This document shows positions 7,848 to 16,284 of a stretch of 64,000 bases of DNA, piece by piece. Position numbers and translations under genes: made by a program. The first letter of the stretch is position 1; each line of letters begins with the position of its first letter. The notes under the pieces are model-generated. The model ran no database searches. It had not been told where the DNA came from and saw nothing but the letters and a program-made list of their open reading frames with translations. The stretch is from Balneatrix alpica DSM 16621 (GTDB lineage: Bacteria; Pseudomonadota; Gammaproteobacteria; Pseudomonadales; Balneatricaceae), in contig NZ_JHUZ01000011.1 of the NCBI RefSeq assembly GCF_000619885.1, positions 434,001-498,000 of the forward strand, written 5' to 3'.

Positions 7848-9259
7848 TGTCTGACTCCCCTTCCTCTCTGCTACGCCTGCCCGCCGTCCAGGGCTGGCCC
7901 TGGCGGCCTCTGACAGCCGCCTTACTGCTCAGTCTGATCACTGCCTGGGCCAATCTCTATCTTGCCTGGCCACAAACCGCTGTTCTGGCCTTAGCCTTAG
8001 TATGTATCCTGCTCTGGGCCAGTAATTGGGTAGCGGAATACTGGCCGGCGCTGCTGCTGTTTTGCAGTGCCTCTATCCTGCAGCTCGCCCCCCCAACCGT
8101 GGTATTTGCTGGCTTTTTCTCATCCCCATTCTGGTTGCTATTCAGCGGCATGGTATTAGGGGCAGCGGTGCGTCATACAGGCCTGGGGCAACGGGCGGGG
8201 CGGCTGCTGAGCCGTTTGGTCGGACACAGCTACACCGGTCTACTAACCAGCTTAGTCGGCGTAGGCATGCTCTTAGCCTTTCTCATCCCCTCTTCCATGG
8301 GACGCCTGATGCTGCTGATTCCCCTGGTATTGGTATTAGCCGAACAACTGGGTTATTCCCCTCACTCCCAGGGCCATCTGGGCATGGTTCTGGCCACTGC
8401 TTTAGGTACCTGTCTACCGGCATACAGTATTCTGCCCGCCAATGCCCCCAATATGCTGCTGGCGGGATTGGCAGAGCATCTCTATCAGCAACCACTGGGT
8501 TATTGGCAATATTTGCTGCTGCATTTTCCCGTACTCGGTCTACTGAAGGGGGTATTAATTATTGGGGTAGTGCGCTGGCTCTACCCTGCCCCATCCCCCA
8601 CTCGACAACCCGCTGCGGACATCAGTGTGCATCCCTGGCAGCCCCAGGAACTACGACTGCTAGCCTTGTTGTTGCTCTGCCTAGTCTTATGGCTAAGCGA
8701 TAGCTGGCATCGACTGGCTCCGGGCTGGGTGGCACTGGCAGCAGCACTGTATTGTTTATGGCCAGGAACAGGCTTGGTGAGCAAACAATGCCTGAATACA
8801 GAGATTAACTATGCTTCGCTATTCTTTGTCGCCGGCATTATGAGCCTGGGAGCGTTGATCGAACACAGTGGCCTGGGCCAACTGCTGATCACCCAGCTCT
8901 TACCGGGCCTGAATCTCGCCACCGGGCAGGAGCTGAGTAATCTGCTTAAAATAACCGGCCTTGCCACTCTGGTAGGCTTACTCACCAACCTGCCCGGCAT
9001 TCCGGCCGTTATGACCCCGATGGCGGAACAACTGGCCCAGACCAGCGGCCTCAGCCTGGTTACGGTGTTGATGAGTCAGGTACTGGCCTTTGCCAACGTT
9101 CTCTTACCCTATCAGGCCCCACCACTCGTCAGCGCCATGCAACTGGCACAGTATCCACTAGGGCCAATGAGCCGCGCCTGCCTTTGGCTGTTCTTCCTGA
9201 GCCTGGCATTGTTATTACCTTTGGATATGCTGTGGTGGTATGGATTAGAACTCCTATGA
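7847..9259 (+). CDS. SLC13/DASS-type anion transporter
   Basis: A 470-residue, very hydrophobic inner-membrane protein with about 11-12 membrane segments, resembling the divalent anion:Na+ symporter superfamily (SLC13/CitT/ArsB-like). Conserved-looking features are the first half-repeat loop IPSSMGRLMLLIPLV, the ILPANAPNMLLAGL segment, SLFFVAGIMSLGALIEHSG, and the C-terminal LTNLPGIPAVMTP and LPYQAPPLVSAM loops. Substrate (dicarboxylate, sulfate or another anion) cannot be assigned. The start follows TTGGAGG, which is buried in a hairpin. A LysR gene begins 24 nt downstream on the same strand and may be co-transcribed. Confidence 0.8.
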   Translation: MSDSPSSLLRLPAVQGWPWRPLTAALLLSLITAWANLYLAWPQTAVLALALVCILLWASNWVAEYWPALLLFCSASILQLAPPTVVFAGFFSSPFWLLFSGMVLGAAVRHTGLGQRAGRLLSRLVGHSYTGLLTSLVGVGMLLAFLIPSSMGRLMLLIPLVLVLAEQLGYSPHSQGHLGMVLATALGTCLPAYSILPANAPNMLLAGLAEHLYQQPLGYWQYLLLHFPVLGLLKGVLIIGVVRWLYPAPSPTRQPAADISVHPWQPQELRLLALLLLCLVLWLSDSWHRLAPGWVALAAALYCLWPGTGLVSKQCLNTEINYASLFFVAGIMSLGALIEHSGLGQLLITQLLPGLNLATGQELSNLLKITGLATLVGLLTNLPGIPAVMTPMAEQLAQTSGLSLVTVLMSQVLAFANVLLPYQAPPLVSAMQLAQYPLGPMSRACLWLFFLSLALLLPLDMLWWYGLELL

Positions 9260-9283
9260 ACCCCCTCCTTAAGGAAAGTCGGC

Positions 9284-10162
9284 ATGGATTTGTACCAACT
9301 GCGCACCCTGGTGCGGGTCGCTCAAGAGGGCAGTATCACCCGTGCCTCCGAGTCTCTGCATCTAAGCCAACCAGCCGTTAGCGCGCATATCAAGGCCCTG
9401 GAGGACAGCCTAGGTCTATTGCTATTTGAGCGTCATGCCCAAGGCATGCTGCTCACCCCCCAGGGTGAGCAACTGGTGGCCAAGGCCGAACTCATCCTGC
9501 AAGCTCATCAGCAACTCCTCCTCGAAGCCACTCGCCTTAAAGGCGAATTAAAAGGCGAGTTGCGCCTCGGGGCGAGCAGCCACGCCCAACCAGCCTACCT
9601 CGGCCAGCTGTTGCTGCGCCTAGCACAGCAGTATCCAGAGTTGCATGTCGAGCTACGCCACTATAGCCAGCGCTCAGCGTTACTGCTGGATCTCGATAAG
9701 GGACGATTGGATGCGGCCTTCTGCCATGATCAAGAGCCCTCCCCAGCTAAACTGATTAGCCAGGAAGTCGCCTGCCAGGGCATTTTTCTCGCCGCGCCAC
9801 CCAGTTGGGACATCCTCCAGCCCCCCTTGGACTGGTCGGCTCTGCAAGCCCGCCCCTGGATCCTGCCTAGTGATAACAGCGGCTGTGGCCAGGCGGCAGA
9901 AAATTTGTTCCAGCAACTGGGATGGCGTCCGCAACAAATCATTCGCAGTGACCGGGAAGCCATTACCCTGCAGCTGATTCAAGCAGAGGCAGGGCTGGGT
10001 TTACTCCATGCCGATACCGCCAGGCTCGCGGAAACCGCAGGGCAGGTTTGCTTGCTCCACCTACTCCCAGGTGCCCTGCGTCTGCACCTTGTCTATCCTC
10101 GACAACGCCAACAGGATGTACTGATTCAAGCCGTTCTCAATGCCCTTCCCCCCTTCAATTGA
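9284..10162 (+). CDS. LysR-family transcriptional regulator
   Basis: A 292-residue LysR regulator. The winged HTH occupies residues 1-60, with the typical run ITRASESLHLSQPAVSAHIK and LGLLLFERH. A substrate-binding domain covers about 90-290. ATG 9284 is preceded by AAGGAAAG. It sits 24 nt after the SLC13 transporter gene in the same direction, so it may regulate that transporter, although most LysR genes are divergent from their target. Effector unknown. Confidence 0.92.
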   Translation: MDLYQLRTLVRVAQEGSITRASESLHLSQPAVSAHIKALEDSLGLLLFERHAQGMLLTPQGEQLVAKAELILQAHQQLLLEATRLKGELKGELRLGASSHAQPAYLGQLLLRLAQQYPELHVELRHYSQRSALLLDLDKGRLDAAFCHDQEPSPAKLISQEVACQGIFLAAPPSWDILQPPLDWSALQARPWILPSDNSGCGQAAENLFQQLGWRPQQIIRSDREAITLQLIQAEAGLGLLHADTARLAETAGQVCLLHLLPGALRLHLVYPRQRQQDVLIQAVLNALPPFN

Positions 10163-10265
10163 CTTCTTCGCTACCGCTGACTATGCCTGTGCAGGGGAAC
10201 TCCCCTTCCTTAGCCCTGTCTCAGTGCTGATTCGCTCCGCTAGACTCACTCTGCTAGGACGTCCT

Positions 10266-10913
10266 ATGCGCACTCTGACCTGTTATGCGTTTATCGCCAC
10301 CAGCCTGGCTTTAACCCTGCCACTCACCAGCTCCCTGAGCCTGGCCGCCAGCCTGCAATTGCAACTGACTGATCAACAGGGCCAGCCCCTGGCCAATGCA
10401 GTGGTGGAGGTCATCGCTCCTGCGGCCACTGATGTGCCACCGCAGCAGGCACAGGTGCGCCAACACCAGCGTCAGTTTATTCCCCATGTCAGTGCGGTGC
10501 CGGTGGGCAGCGCCGTCAGCTTTCCCAATGACGATCATTACCGCCACCACGTTTATTCCTTCTCGGAAGCCAAGATGTTTGAGTTGCAGCTCTATCAGGA
10601 TGAGAGAGACCATGCCCCTGTGATCTTTGATCGCCCAGGCTTGGTGGTGTTGGGCTGTAATATCCATGACTCCATGCTGGCTTATATCTACGTCGGGCAA
10701 TCCCCCTGGCTGGGAGTGAGCGACCAACAGGGGCAGGTTAATTTATCCGACCTCCCCCCTGGCCCTTATCAGGTAAAACTCTGGCACCCCTGGCAGCTAC
10801 AAAGCCAAACGCAGCCACTCAGCGCCGGTCAACATCAATTAAGCCTGACGGTGAAGCCCCCCACGCCAGACAAGCCCATGCCAAAGTACTATGATCCTCT
10901 CAGCGACTATTAA
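10266..10913 (+). CDS. Secreted cupredoxin-like protein (methylamine utilization protein family)
   Basis: A 215-residue protein with a signal peptide ending near SLSLAA (residue 28). A short carboxypeptidase-regulatory-like segment LTDQQGQPLANAVVEV comes first. A cupredoxin-like domain follows, with candidate type-1 copper ligands His94/His95 (in RHHVYSF), Cys131, His134 and Met137 (in LGCNIHDSM), then a P-G-P-Y-Q-V-K-L-W-H beta segment. This matches proteins often labelled methylamine utilization protein, though no mau genes are present. I chose ATG 10266 because the signal peptide begins there. It precedes the GGDEF-EAL gene by 77 nt in the same direction, suggesting a periplasmic copper or redox protein working with that sensor. 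Function is inferred. Confidence 0.8.
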   Translation: MRTLTCYAFIATSLALTLPLTSSLSLAASLQLQLTDQQGQPLANAVVEVIAPAATDVPPQQAQVRQHQRQFIPHVSAVPVGSAVSFPNDDHYRHHVYSFSEAKMFELQLYQDERDHAPVIFDRPGLVVLGCNIHDSMLAYIYVGQSPWLGVSDQQGQVNLSDLPPGPYQVKLWHPWQLQSQTQPLSAGQHQLSLTVKPPTPDKPMPKYYDPLSDY

Positions 10914-10990
10914 GACTGTTAATCGATTCATCGGAGCCTTGGCTGTCTGGCTGTCCTAGCCAAGCGCCCCATACCCGTTCAAGGATGCTC

Positions 10991-13321
10991 ATGCTGACCA
11001 GCTTTCGTAGCCAGTTACTGGCGTTGTTAATCTCCCTGGTAGCTTTGGTGGGAGTCGCCACCATGGTGGCCACCCTGGATACGCTCAAACTTAGCCTCGA
11101 ACAGGAAGGCTCTGAGCGCCTTGAACGCAGTGCCAACGTGTTTAAAACCACGCTGCAGCTACGCGCTGAGCAACTCCTGACTGCGGTGCGTATTCTTGCC
11201 TCTGATTTTGCTTTTAAACGTGCCATTGCCACTCGGGAAGAGGCCACCATCGCTTCGGTATTGGATAACCACGGCTCCAGGATCAATGCCGAGCTGGTCT
11301 TTTTACTCAGTGCCGAAGGACAGATTCTGGCTTCCACCAATGCCAAGATGACTCAGGGCAGTGAGTTCCCTATTGAAGATTTATTTGCCCATGCCATGCA
11401 GCAAGGGGGAGTCACGGATGTCACCGTTTTGGTCGGACAGCCCTACGAGATCGTGATGGTGCCGGTCAAGGCCCCTAATTTGATTGCCTGGATTGGCATG
11501 GGCTTTTTACTGGATCAACAGCTGGCCGCCGAGACCAAGCTCACCACCAATCTGGACATCGGCTTTATTGGGTTTGATCAAGGCCGTCACCTGGCACTGG
11601 CCTCGACTCTGAGTGAGGCCGATCAGCAACGTTTTACCGCAGAGTTCAGTCAACAGCGCCCACCACTCAATCAACCCTTTCAAGCGATGAACGATCGCTA
11701 TCTGAGCATTCTGGTGCCTTTGGCCACCGCCGGTAATGAACCGGTTTTTGCCTCTCTACACTTGGACAATAACCAGTTGCTACAAAGCTATTTGGCGCTT
11801 CGCCAACAGATGGTGTGGTTATTCGCCTTCAGCATCGCCATTGCCATCGTGTTGGCCCTGCTGCTTGGCCGCCGCCTGAGTCATCCGGTTGCCCTCCTGT
11901 CCCGCTATGCGCAGGCCATTGGCCAAGGCAATGGGGTTAGCGCCCCAGCCTTGAAGGGAGAAATGGGCTTACTCGCCAATACCCTCAGCCAGATGCACAA
12001 GGATGTGCAAGAGCGGGAACAACGGCTGCTGTTCCAGTCCAATCATGATGAACTCACCGGCCTCTACAACCGCAATGCCGCTGAACATCAACTGGCAGAG
12101 TGTCTGGCCCTGAACCAATCTGGCACCCTGATTCACCTCTGCATCCGTGACTTCAAACAAATTAACTCCTCGCTGGGCTATCACAACGGTGATCAGGTGC
12201 TCTGCCATCTTGGCAAACGCCTGCAGGATACCAGTCCGGGCCTTAGCTTTAGTGCCCGCTTAGGGGGGGATGAGTTTTTATTGGTTTGTCAGACCCATTT
12301 GCATGACGACACCCTGATGCAATTGCTGCAAACCCTTGAAGCCCCGCTGTTGATTGAAGGCTCTCATATCGGTCTGCGCCTGGCAGCAGGGGTAGTGAAC
12401 TACCCTGCCCAAGGCCATGAGGTGGATGCACTTTTCCGCCGGGTGGATATTGCCCTGCAAATGGCGAAAACCCACAACCTTTGCTTGTGTCGCTATCAAG
12501 AAGGCTCAGATGAGCGCTATCTGCGTGAGCTGCAGATTATCCGCAGCCTGGATGAGGCCATGAGCACGGGACAAATCTATATGGTTTACCAGCCCAAAGT
12601 GCAGATTCAGCAGGGCCGCTGCCTGGCTGCCGAGGCATTAATCCGCTGGCAACACCCGGAACTGGGCTTTATTCCACCGGATGAGTTTATCGCGCTGGCC
12701 GAGCACTCCGGCAATATTAATCGCCTCACCCTGTGGGTATTGGAACAGGTACTTGAGCAACAGATTCGCTGGCGTAATCAACAGATTGAATTGCAGATAG
12801 CGGTGAACCTTTCCGCACTCGACCTAGCCGAGCCCGAGCTGCCAATACAAATTCTGGCCTTATTACAGCGTTATCAACTACCAGCTCAGGTGCTATCGCT
12901 TGAGGTGACGGAGGGCGCGGTAATGCAAAATCCGGAACAGGTTATCCGTTCACTACAACAACTACGCGAGGCAGGTCTGAGCTTAGCCATTGATGACTTT
13001 GGCACCGGCCACTCCAGCCTGGCTTACCTCAAACGCCTACCGGTCAATGAAGTGAAGATCGACAAGGCCTTTGTGCAGCAGATTGAACACAACCAGCAGG
13101 ATCGTTTGATTGTAAGCACCACCCTGCAACTGGCACATGGTTTAGGTTTAAAAGTGACGGCAGAAGGGGCTGAAACCGCTGAGGGCTGCGACATTTTGCG
13201 CCAACAGGGTTGTGACTTGGTGCAGGGTTACTTCTTCAGTAAACCCTTAAAAGCCACAGAGCTGGCGCAATGGCTTGAGCACTTCGCTGCACCGAGCAGT
13301 GGATCTCGGCCAACGAATTGA
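10991..13321 (+). CDS. Membrane sensor with degenerate GGDEF and intact EAL domain
   Basis: A 776-residue inner-membrane protein: TM helix near 5-27, a periplasmic sensor region to about 270, a second TM near 275-295, a HAMP-like linker, GGDEF (about 345-515) and EAL (about 530-770). GGDEF is at 425-429, but the first metal-binding aspartate motif, normally D-x-D-x-F-K, reads LCIRDFKQIN, so the key Asp appears to be Cys. No RxxD inhibitory site is visible. EAL residues look complete: EALIRW at 548, NLSA, EVTEG, IDDFGTGHSSL, VKIDKAF, AEGAET and QGYFFSKPL. It probably acts as a c-di-GMP phosphodiesterase with a GTP-sensing GGDEF. ATG 10991 has AAGG 6 nt upstream, whereas ATG 10985 abuts the same AAGG. 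Paired with the upstream cupredoxin. Confidence 0.9.
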   Translation: MLTSFRSQLLALLISLVALVGVATMVATLDTLKLSLEQEGSERLERSANVFKTTLQLRAEQLLTAVRILASDFAFKRAIATREEATIASVLDNHGSRINAELVFLLSAEGQILASTNAKMTQGSEFPIEDLFAHAMQQGGVTDVTVLVGQPYEIVMVPVKAPNLIAWIGMGFLLDQQLAAETKLTTNLDIGFIGFDQGRHLALASTLSEADQQRFTAEFSQQRPPLNQPFQAMNDRYLSILVPLATAGNEPVFASLHLDNNQLLQSYLALRQQMVWLFAFSIAIAIVLALLLGRRLSHPVALLSRYAQAIGQGNGVSAPALKGEMGLLANTLSQMHKDVQEREQRLLFQSNHDELTGLYNRNAAEHQLAECLALNQSGTLIHLCIRDFKQINSSLGYHNGDQVLCHLGKRLQDTSPGLSFSARLGGDEFLLVCQTHLHDDTLMQLLQTLEAPLLIEGSHIGLRLAAGVVNYPAQGHEVDALFRRVDIALQMAKTHNLCLCRYQEGSDERYLRELQIIRSLDEAMSTGQIYMVYQPKVQIQQGRCLAAEALIRWQHPELGFIPPDEFIALAEHSGNINRLTLWVLEQVLEQQIRWRNQQIELQIAVNLSALDLAEPELPIQILALLQRYQLPAQVLSLEVTEGAVMQNPEQVIRSLQQLREAGLSLAIDDFGTGHSSLAYLKRLPVNEVKIDKAFVQQIEHNQQDRLIVSTTLQLAHGLGLKVTAEGAETAEGCDILRQQGCDLVQGYFFSKPLKATELAQWLEHFAAPSSGSRPTN

Positions 13322-13330
13322 TCGCGCTCG

Positions 13331-13858
13331 TTACAGGCTAGGTTGAGGGGTGCGATGCTGCTGCACCTCCTCCAACAACGGAATGCTGGCCAGGTAACCA
13401 CTGACCCCCATCAGCACTAGGCTATAAGCCAGACAGGCCCAGATGTTTGGCAACATCCACAGGCCCACCAACCACCCCAGGGCGAGCATCAGATAGGCCA
13501 GCTTTTTGGCTTTGCGGGGCATGGCCCGATACTGCTGCCAGCTTTGAATGCTAGGCCCCGTCCAGGGATGCTGAAGCAATGCCTGATAGCAGCGCTCACT
13601 GCCCTTAGCGAAACACCAGGCGGCAAAGAGGACAAACAGGGTACCAGGCAAACCCGGCAGGATAATCCCGATTACCCCGAGCACTAAACTCAGACTACCT
13701 AACAGTATCCATAGGCTTTTGCGTAGGGCCATCGCTGCGCTCTTCTGTTGCCGATCTCTGTCAATACTGGTCATAGTGGACGGAGAAAACAAGGGTTGAG
13801 CGTCTTGTCGACGACCAGACTGGCCCTGTAACCAATCAGAGTAACGGAACAGGTGCAT
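13331..13858 (-). CDS. DUF454 (YbaN-like) membrane protein
   Basis: A 175-residue protein whose C-terminal 130 residues match the DUF454/YbaN family of small inner-membrane proteins of unknown function. Visible segments are LWILLGSLSLVLGVIGIILPGLPGT, LFVLFAAWCFAKGS, a WQQYRAMPRKAKKLAY loop and two further hydrophobic stretches. The N-terminal 45 residues are hydrophilic and longer than usual. ATG 13858 is chosen because GGAGG lies 8 nt upstream; an ATG for a family-length protein exists at 13732 with no comparable site. It converges on the GGDEF-EAL gene with a 9-nt gap. Confidence 0.85.
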   Translation of the reverse strand: MHLFRYSDWLQGQSGRRQDAQPLFSPSTMTSIDRDRQQKSAAMALRKSLWILLGSLSLVLGVIGIILPGLPGTLFVLFAAWCFAKGSERCYQALLQHPWTGPSIQSWQQYRAMPRKAKKLAYLMLALGWLVGLWMLPNIWACLAYSLVLMGVSGYLASIPLLEEVQQHRTPQPSL

Positions 13859-13931
13859 GGGTTTTTCCTCCACTCAGACTCAAACACTGCTGAGGCTTAG
13901 TATGAAAAAACCCATGTCAGGATAGAAATTG

Positions 13932-13951
13932 ATTAAGCCAAATAGCTTAAT
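13932..13951 (-). terminator. Possible terminator after the aminopeptidase gene
   Basis: ATTAAGC-CAAATA-GCTTAAT forms a 7-bp stem, next to a second small hairpin TAGC-GAAAA-GCTA at 13951-13963. Read on the minus strand it is followed by CAATTTC, a poor T-tract. Confidence 0.3.
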
Positions 13952-13964
13952 AGCGAAAAGCTAA

Positions 13965-15743
13965 TCACTCATTTGACCAGGGCTGACAAGCCTGGGCCAA
14001 CCATGCTTGCTCTTCTGCCTGCAAGTAGGGTGACAACTCAGCGTACACTCGCTGGTGATAAGCATTCAGCCAAGCCAGCTCATCCACGCTCAAGTAACCC
14101 GGTAACAGCGGTGCCAGATTAATCGGTGCCAAGGTAAGGGGCTCGAACCGATAAAACTGGCCAAATTCGGTACGCTCTGCTGGTACCACCTGCATCAGAT
14201 TTTCAATACGAATGCCATATTCCCCTGAGCGGTACACCCCTGGCTCAATCGTCACCACCATCCCCGGCTGCAGAGCAACATCAATCCAACGCTGACTCAG
14301 GCTATGGGGGCCTTCATGAACATTCATAAAAAAGCCCACGCCATGGCCAGTGCCACAGGCATAGTCGATACCTTGCTGCCACAGTGCGGCTCGTGCCAAC
14401 ACATCCAATTGGGTACCCCGGGTGCCTGCTTTAAAGTGCGCCTTGGACAGACGAATCAAACCCTGCAACGTCAGGGTGTAATCCAACCGTTGTTGCTGCG
14501 ATAAGGGGCCAAAGTTGAAAGTACGGGTGATATCCGTCGTGCCCTGTTCATATTGGCCACCCGAATCAAGCAGGAAGAAGCTCTCAGCCTGAATTCGCTG
14601 GTTACTCGCCGGGGTAGCGCCGTAATGCATCATCGCACCATGGGGCCCAAAACCGGCAATAGTGCGGAAGCTATCAAGGTGATAACCAGGCTGACTGGCA
14701 CGCAGACGTTGCAGCTCCTCCTCCACACTCAATTCAGTCGCCTCTCCCTGGGGAACGGCCTGCTCCAACCAGCGCATCAAGCGCACCATCGCAATACCGT
14801 CATAACGCATGGCCTGTTGCCAGTGAGCAAGCTCGCGGGGATGCTTAATCGCTTTCAGCGCGGTTGAAGGCTGCGCTCCCTCAACCCAGTGCACCGAGCC
14901 GGGCAAGGCAGTGACCAAACCCATATGAATCCGTTGCGGGTCCAACAGTATCCGCGCCTCTGCAGGCAACTGTGCCAGCTCCGTATACACCTGCTGGTAA
15001 GCCAATACTTGCACTCCCGCGGCCTGCAAATGCTGCTGCAGTCTGTGATTCAGCTTCGTCAAATCGATAAAGAGTACAGTGTGGGTAGGTGTCAGCAGTA
15101 AATACGCTAAAGCCAGGGGATGATAGGGCACATCCTGACCACGTAGGTTCAGTGCCCAACCGATATCATCCAGGCTGGCAATAATATGATGATCCGCTCC
15201 CTGCGCTTGTACCGCTTGATATAAACGCTGCAGACGATGATGTGCAGGCTCCGCTTCCTCCCCCTGTTGATGTAAATAGGCAGGGGCCATCGGCAACGGC
15301 GGACGTTCACTCCAGATGGCGTCCAGGCCGTTAGCCTGGGGGGCAAGGGTGAGTCCTGCCTGAGTGAACTGACGTGCCTGGGCCAGACTTAAACAATCAG
15401 GCTCAAAGCCCAATGTGGCTCCGGCTGCCAAGGTTGTGGCCAACCATTCGCTAGGGCTCGGCACCCCTGGATCGACTTGACGAAAGAGCTGGATACCGGA
15501 GCCCTGTAGCTGCTGTTCAGCCTGAATATAGTAACGCCCATCAGTCCACAAGCCGGCCTGTTGTGCCGTCACCACCAGGGTTCCTGCCGAGCCATCAAAA
15601 CCGGATAACCAGGCTCTCCCCTGCCAGTGCGCAGGGACATATTCACCATCATGGGGATCAGCGCTGGGCTGGTACCAGGCATCCAGACCTTGTTGTTGCA
15701 TCCAGGTACGAAGGGCAGCCAGACGAGCAGCAGGATTAGGCAT
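13965..15743 (-). CDS. Xaa-Pro aminopeptidase (M24B, aminopeptidase P family)
   Basis: A 592-residue cytosolic metalloprotease of the three-domain aminopeptidase P type (XPNPEP1-like), which removes the N-terminal residue from Xaa-Pro peptides. Two creatinase-like N-domains start at RLAALRTWMQQQGLDAW with SGFDGSAGTLVVT and LWTDGRYY. The catalytic pita-bread domain has the two-metal ligands: Asp pair (LLDSGG and TTDITRT), His (GTGHGVGFFMNVHEGP), and Glu residues (TIEPGVY and GIRIENL). ATG 15743 is preceded by AGAGG. The promoter region contains operator-like site C, shared with the racemase and oppA. Together they suggest uptake of proline peptides by Opp and their hydrolysis here. Confidence 0.95.
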   Translation of the reverse strand: MPNPAARLAALRTWMQQQGLDAWYQPSADPHDGEYVPAHWQGRAWLSGFDGSAGTLVVTAQQAGLWTDGRYYIQAEQQLQGSGIQLFRQVDPGVPSPSEWLATTLAAGATLGFEPDCLSLAQARQFTQAGLTLAPQANGLDAIWSERPPLPMAPAYLHQQGEEAEPAHHRLQRLYQAVQAQGADHHIIASLDDIGWALNLRGQDVPYHPLALAYLLLTPTHTVLFIDLTKLNHRLQQHLQAAGVQVLAYQQVYTELAQLPAEARILLDPQRIHMGLVTALPGSVHWVEGAQPSTALKAIKHPRELAHWQQAMRYDGIAMVRLMRWLEQAVPQGEATELSVEEELQRLRASQPGYHLDSFRTIAGFGPHGAMMHYGATPASNQRIQAESFFLLDSGGQYEQGTTDITRTFNFGPLSQQQRLDYTLTLQGLIRLSKAHFKAGTRGTQLDVLARAALWQQGIDYACGTGHGVGFFMNVHEGPHSLSQRWIDVALQPGMVVTIEPGVYRSGEYGIRIENLMQVVPAERTEFGQFYRFEPLTLAPINLAPLLPGYLSVDELAWLNAYHQRVYAELSPYLQAEEQAWLAQACQPWSNE

Positions 15744-15820
15744 AACAACCTCTTGGCTAAGGCAAATTCAGGGAATGACAGGTCGCCAAACATGGCTCTG
15801 CCAGCCTAGCCAAGGCAACA

Positions 15821-15836
15821 ATCGCATACAATATTC
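15821..15836. promoter_or_regulatory. Operator-like site C upstream of aminopeptidase P gene
   Basis: On the minus strand this reads GAATATTGTATGCGAT and differs from site B, upstream of oppA, at one position of 16. It lies 78-93 nt upstream of the aminopeptidase start. Confidence 0.55.
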
Positions 15837-15885
15837 ACCACCTTCCCCCCGCAGGACTTTTCCTCCCTTTCCTGCTTGAGGGTGG

Positions 15886-15923
15886 AAAAAGAATAACCCA
15901 GCATGGTGCGAGTCATGCTGGGT
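15886..15923 (-). terminator. Intrinsic terminator of the decayed TonB-receptor gene
   Basis: ACCCAGCATG (15896-15905) pairs perfectly with CATGCTGGGT (15914-15923) over an 8-nt loop. On the minus strand it is followed by TTATTCTTTTT. It lies just downstream of the receptor remnant's stop codon, so the 3' end of that transcription unit survived the deletion. Confidence 0.75.
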
Positions 15924-15949
15924 CGGTTAGAAGGGAAATCTAATTGATC

Positions 15950-16111
15950 CTAAAACTGGTACGCCATCGTCAAACGCACATCACGTCCGGGCTCCGGTAC
16001 ACCAATCCAGCCTCGGCTCGCATGAAAGCCCATTGCACTGTGCTCTTGGTAGTAATGATCCAATAGATTATTGATGATCAGACTAACCTCCAACTCAGGA
16101 TGGGATTCTGG
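15950..16111 (-). pseudogene. C-terminal remnant of a TonB-dependent receptor
   Basis: Fifty-three codons on the minus strand read as the end of a TonB-dependent outer-membrane receptor: a LEVSLIINNLLDHYYQEH segment (the usual NLFD-x-x-Y turn), then GVPEPGRDVRLTMAYQF and a stop. The terminal aromatic Phe and the G-x-P-x-P-G-R pattern are typical of beta-barrel C-termini in siderophore and haem receptors. No start codon, plug domain or remaining barrel is visible; upstream the frame meets a stop around 16160. An intact terminator lies downstream. I interpret it as a deletion remnant. The intact haem receptor begins 2.3 kb away and is not its continuation, because its own C-terminus is complete. 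Confidence 0.8.
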
Positions 16112-16284
16112 GCTCCAGCACCCAAGCGCCCTATCGAGCCTATCTCTGTGAGGCTGCTACACTTTCCCTTAGCCTTTGATTGCTTGAGCGATTAATTTCC
16201 ACTACAAAGTGAAACCTAGGTTCAGCAGTATCTTGTTTGCAGCGAACCGGGCCAGGAAGGCCCGATAGATCACAGGTAAGTCAG

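Noticed and set aside
8026-8703. Long open frame (225 codons) inside the SLC13 gene in another plus-strand frame
   Set aside because: It lies wholly within a clear membrane transporter gene, has low-complexity residues and no family features; a shadow of the real frame.
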